From Sphagnum compactum (Eukaryota; Bryophyta; Sphagnopsida; Sphagnales), in the NCBI GenBank assembly GCA_965153455.1, contig OZ234494.1:6882001-6946000 (forward strand): a stretch of DNA of 64,000 bases, read 5' to 3'. A program made the position numbers and the translations under genes. The notes under the pieces are model-generated. The model did no database searches, was not told the DNA's origin, and worked only from the letters and a program-made list of their open reading frames with translations. This document shows positions 60,928 to 64,000 of the stretch, piece after piece (positions within the stretch are counted from its first letter, which is position 1; every line of letters starts with the position of its first letter).

Positions 60928-61517
60928 TTCTCTTTTTGGTTTTGTTCATTACAGCTTGAGCGACCAGTGAAGTTTTGCTCCTCTGTCCTCTGCCATCTTT
61001 GAAGGGGTTTGTACTAGTTTTGTTGCGGTCACGAGAGATCTTTCTGCGTCGTCCGTTTTGTGTTTTTGTGGTTTTTCTCTTACCCTCTTTTTTCAGTGTC
61101 CGTTTTTCTCGACGCTGTTGTTTCTTGTTTCTCTCCTTTTTGTGTGACCGCGAGTTTGTGCTCTCCCTTCTCACGGAGAGCGAGCATGTGGCGCTCTGGT
61201 TAATCTATCCTTGAGAGTTTTGTCCCCCGTCCTTTGGCACTTGCTGCCACGAAACACGTTCTCTCTGTCGTGGTGACCGCCGCTATGGTTCGCTGTGAAA
61301 CCCTCACTCCCTCCTTCCGCGAGGGTTTGTTTGTTTGTGTTGTTCCCCTGCCCGTTTTCATCAGTGGCATGAGAACCATATCTTGGCTCATCACATCAGC
61401 AGTCTGTGTCTTCAAGTCACCTGCTTTTTGTTGAGATTTTCTGGTGTTTTTCTCTTGGTGGATTTGGCCAAGGTTGGTAAGGGGTTAGAGTTTGCTTGAG
61501 GATTCAGTTGAGATCTG
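60481..61517 (+). other. Probable long 5' leader with several upstream ORFs
   Basis: Pyrimidine-rich (CTCTCTGTCTCTGTCTCTCT at about 60511), with a GTT/CTG-rich part and a (GA)n tract at 60896-60924. It contains several ATGs ahead of the main start, including a five-codon frame from 61185 and the 49-codon frame at 61285-61434. Part of it may be an intron; no clear GT-AG pair could be proven. Confidence 0.45.
61285..61434 (+). CDS. Candidate 49-codon upstream ORF
   Basis: ATG at 61285 to TGA ending at 61434, 83 bases before the main ATG at 61518. The peptide begins MVRCETLTPSFREGL and ends KSPAFC. It contains FVCVVPLPVFISG and TISWLITSAV, giving a fairly hydrophobic peptide. It is the longest ATG-started frame close to the main start and is longer than expected of a random uORF in this composition, though not decisive. 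A translated uORF at this place would be expected to lower or regulate main-frame translation. Conservation is unknown. Confidence 0.35.
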   Translation: MVRCETLTPSFREGLFVCVVPLPVFISGMRTISWLITSAVCVFKSPAFC

Positions 61518-63402
61518 ATGATGGTTTTTAGGTTGGATCAATGTCTTGATCCACAGGTTTGCAATCTTTATGTTCTTTTTTTTTTCCTGCCAACCTTTTT
61601 CCCATTCCACCTCAAATTCTATAGGTTTTCTGATGCTTGGGTGGTACTGTGGTTGTTTCCTCGATGGGACTCTGGTAGCTGACCCAGGTTCAGATCAGAC
61701 CCAAGTTTCACCAGGGATAGCTAAATCCCATAGGAGATGTATATTTTCCTTAGAATGCATAAACATCTGTGCCTCAAAGGGAAGAAGAGTTTCTTGTTTC
61801 TAGTTGATTAAGTTTAGGGCACCTTCATGGGTACACCTGCCCCTGCCTGCAAGTGAGGTATATTGTCAAGACACTGAGATCATATGGAGAGTTGACAATC
61901 TACTATGTTTGCTTCTCTTTCCTGGAATCACCTGTGCCTCAATTAGAGCCAAAACAGTCATTCTGAAGAAGTTGATATGTCCGCTTTGGGCTGTGGTGGT
62001 CCTCTTGTTGTGTTGCTTGATGTTGTTTTAAGTCATATTTCTCGTCATGTCAGATGCAGGGTTGTCTTCTCATGTCTTTGCAGCCCATTTGGATCATATG
62101 CTTCATGTCTGATCTGCATGTCCTCTTTCAGTGGCACTATATCTTGATTTTGTATGCTTTGCTACGAAAAAATTCTTGCAGTTGTGCAGCTGATCTGGCA
62201 AACATCTTTAGTGGTTGGCAGGTGGATTTTAGACATTTAATGCAAAGTTGTGTTCAAGTAAATGACTGTGTTGTGGATGGGGTTGTGATGTGCAGGACCT
62301 TGAAGTACATTCTGTACATATGAGAGGTGCATTGGAAATGATGAGCGCAATTTTGTAGCACATTTTTTCAGTATACCTTGATTGCTATCGGTTTCTTCAA
62401 AGTCACATTGAAGCACCGTCAGTTGCTGTGTGAATACTTTGGTCGAGAACAGTGAAGTTGGTTGTAGTAAATCTTTCAAGCAATAACAGAGCATCTCCAG
62501 TGTTTTTGGTGAACAAAAATTTGCCAAACTGGAGATTTGTGCAAGGAATCTCTCTGGAGTCCAGCAGCTTGCTGGTCCCTGGAACTCATTGGAGAATCGT
62601 TCAGAAATGAATGAAAGGAGGAGGCAGAGAGCAGGTTATCGTGGGGAAGGAAATGAAGAGGAAGTGATATGTCCAAAGCCAAGGCGTGCCACCAATGTCT
62701 TGGGCCCTGCCACAGAGTTCATGAAACCATCTCGCAGGCGCCAAAGGTGCATATCTTTGAACACCTTTAACGTTAACATGCTTCCCTAAGCACTGTGGAC
62801 ACATCTTTGGATTTATTATACAATGTTGTTCTGTGAGTGTCCTTGGTTCTGTAATCAAGCTGCTGATTTTTACTTTGTGCTCATTGAATGTGTGTTTTGG
62901 GTCTGAAAGGCTCCTTCCATGCTTATGTCAGTGTCTAGCATTCACTTTCTCACATATGTGTGTTTGTGTAGCCATTCAACAGTGCGAAGTGAAGGTGATG
63001 CTGGTTTCGAGATTCTAGACATCTTTTTGAGCAAGGTCAGTGGTGTTTCCATTTCCATGCAGTTGACTGGGGAATGCAGCAGTTTGTGATCTTTTTTTTT
63101 CTAAAAATCTTGTTGTTTGTGTTTTGACATCTGGAATTGTTGTGATCCTGGTGCAGGGAGGATACAATGACACATCCAGTTTTTCTTGTTCCCCCCCTTA
63201 CTTTTGTGGATCACCCCCGAGCCGCTCAGGCAATCCACTGATACATGATGTTCAGTTTTTGCATCAAAGAGCTCAGTCGGTGCTGTCACAGCAGATCTCA
63301 TCTTGTGGACCTTCGTCATACAAGGCTAATCCGGTGGTGCGTGTTGAAGGTTTTGCTTCATCTGCCTCTGATTCACGCTGTCGTGTGTCTGCCTTGGCAT
63401 AG
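61518..63402 (+). CDS. Plant-specific small protein with CPKPRR and GSPPSR motifs, unknown function
   Basis: Exons 61518-61556, 62565-62746, 62990-63035 and 63157-63402 join at GT-AG sites into one 170-residue frame. The first intron is phase 0, the second phase 2, the third phase 0. Landmarks in order: [48 protein letters not shown], then [16 protein letters not shown] (the 46-base exon) and [20 protein letters not shown] followed by [14 protein letters not shown]. The CPKPRR, EILD and GSPPSR-NPL-D-F signatures recur in a family of uncharacterised plant proteins that I recall only by pattern. There is no signal peptide or membrane segment; basic N-terminal part, Ser/Cys-rich C-terminal part. 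The start is chosen because exon 1 and exon 2 meet in frame. If exon 1 is wrong, the next start is ATG 62607. Role unknown. Confidence 0.75.
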
Positions 63403-64000
63403 CCAGGAGTGGCAAGGAGTACCCCTGCAATATTTGGAGGGGAAGCTCCATTAGACAGACCATCATTGTGCATGGATGGTGGTTTCACATCTTAATGGTG
63501 CATGTCTTTTCTTGGTTCACTTGATACCTTGTGACTGGAGGGAGCCTGGAAGCTAGGGAGCATGGGAGCTTACATCCCAGTTTAACCGGATGACTTGGAT
63601 GGTGAATGGCAGAGAGCTAAATCTTAATTACAGGATGTGTACTGATTTTGAGAGATTGAAAATGTCTGCCAGCAGCCAAAGAAATCCTTGTTACATTCTT
63701 TTGGTGATGCCAACTGAAAGCTGTTTTGACAGACAGCTTGTTATTTATGTAAGGGTCTTTTCCATCCACAAACCTGTACACATGACGGAGCAGCATAGAG
63801 AGAGAAAGAGAGTGAGTGCGGCATGGCGAGGCGACTAATTAGAGCAACACTGCCATTAACAGTTGTTGCATAGCCCAAATCTTGGAGTTTTGCATCTTGA
63901 GAGAAATTGAGTTTCCTAGTTCCATCCTTTTACGGCAATTAGTCCTGTACAGATATGTGTCCCTGTAATCTTATTGTAACCTTCCTGTCATTTGACCTGT
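63403..64000 (+). other. Probable 3' UTR of the 61518 gene
   Basis: Non-repetitive T/G-rich sequence, typical of a plant 3' UTR, to the window edge. The frame at 63590-63838 has no recognised homology. A GA-rich patch lies at about 63795-63815. No canonical AATAAA is present, although TTATTGTAACC near 63970 could be near a processing site. Confidence 0.45.

Noticed and set aside
60443-61174. - strand frames of about 104-110 codons rich in Arg/Glu/Asn
   Set aside because: Antisense of the CT- and GTT-rich leader; the repeated residues come from (GA)n and (AAC)n on the complement.

Overview
The window is nuclear DNA of a land plant with a large, repeat-rich, AT-rich genome. The evidence is spliced genes with GT-AG introns and plant-specific protein families, a telomere-type (CCCTAAA)n tract, and decayed plant-type transposons of at least five superfamilies. 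I cannot name the species. The long leaders, GA-rich 5' regions and mix of DNA transposons would suit a fern, lycophyte or gymnosperm better than a compact angiosperm genome, but this is inference.

Only the two ends carry host genes I can support, all on the + strand. At the left edge are the last five exons of a lipase-like alpha/beta hydrolase (33-1798) and a complete three-exon secreted Cys-rich protein (3293-5182). At the right edge is a four-exon gene for a small plant-specific protein with CPKPRR and GSPPSR motifs (61518-63402). It sits behind a CpG-rich promoter region and a ~1.1 kb leader with a 49-codon upstream ORF. I assembled the exons by hand from splice sites, reading-frame continuity and remembered homologues.

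The ~55 kb between is mostly a graveyard of mobile DNA. From left to right: a decayed Helitron Rep/helicase (- strand, ~6.4-9.4 kb); two inverted non-LTR reverse-transcriptase 3' ends (13.5-15.5 kb); a 3,757-bp non-autonomous CACTA element filled with tandem repeats (15691-19447, TSD TTG); a second, 1,277-bp CACTA element (21088-22364, TSD TTT) inserted at the edge of an array of GACGA/TCGTC hairpins (to ~23.8 kb); a zone of recurring CAATACC motifs (24.3-32.4 kb) holding a zinc-finger pseudogene and a decayed MULE transposase with a SWIM finger; an 0.8-kb minisatellite; an interstitial telomere tract; a PIF/Harbinger remnant (transposase + strand, Myb/NAM-associated partner - strand, 40.1-43.2 kb); a 0.7-kb minisatellite with a 68-bp higher-order period (44.4-45.1 kb); and several MITE-like elements and local duplications (46.9-55.3 kb).

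I found no evidence of a coherent new biochemical system. The most interesting structures are the two CACTA elements with intact ends and target duplications carrying satellite-like interiors, the hairpin array, the higher-order minisatellite, the inverted retrotransposon ends, and the upstream ORF of the right-hand gene.
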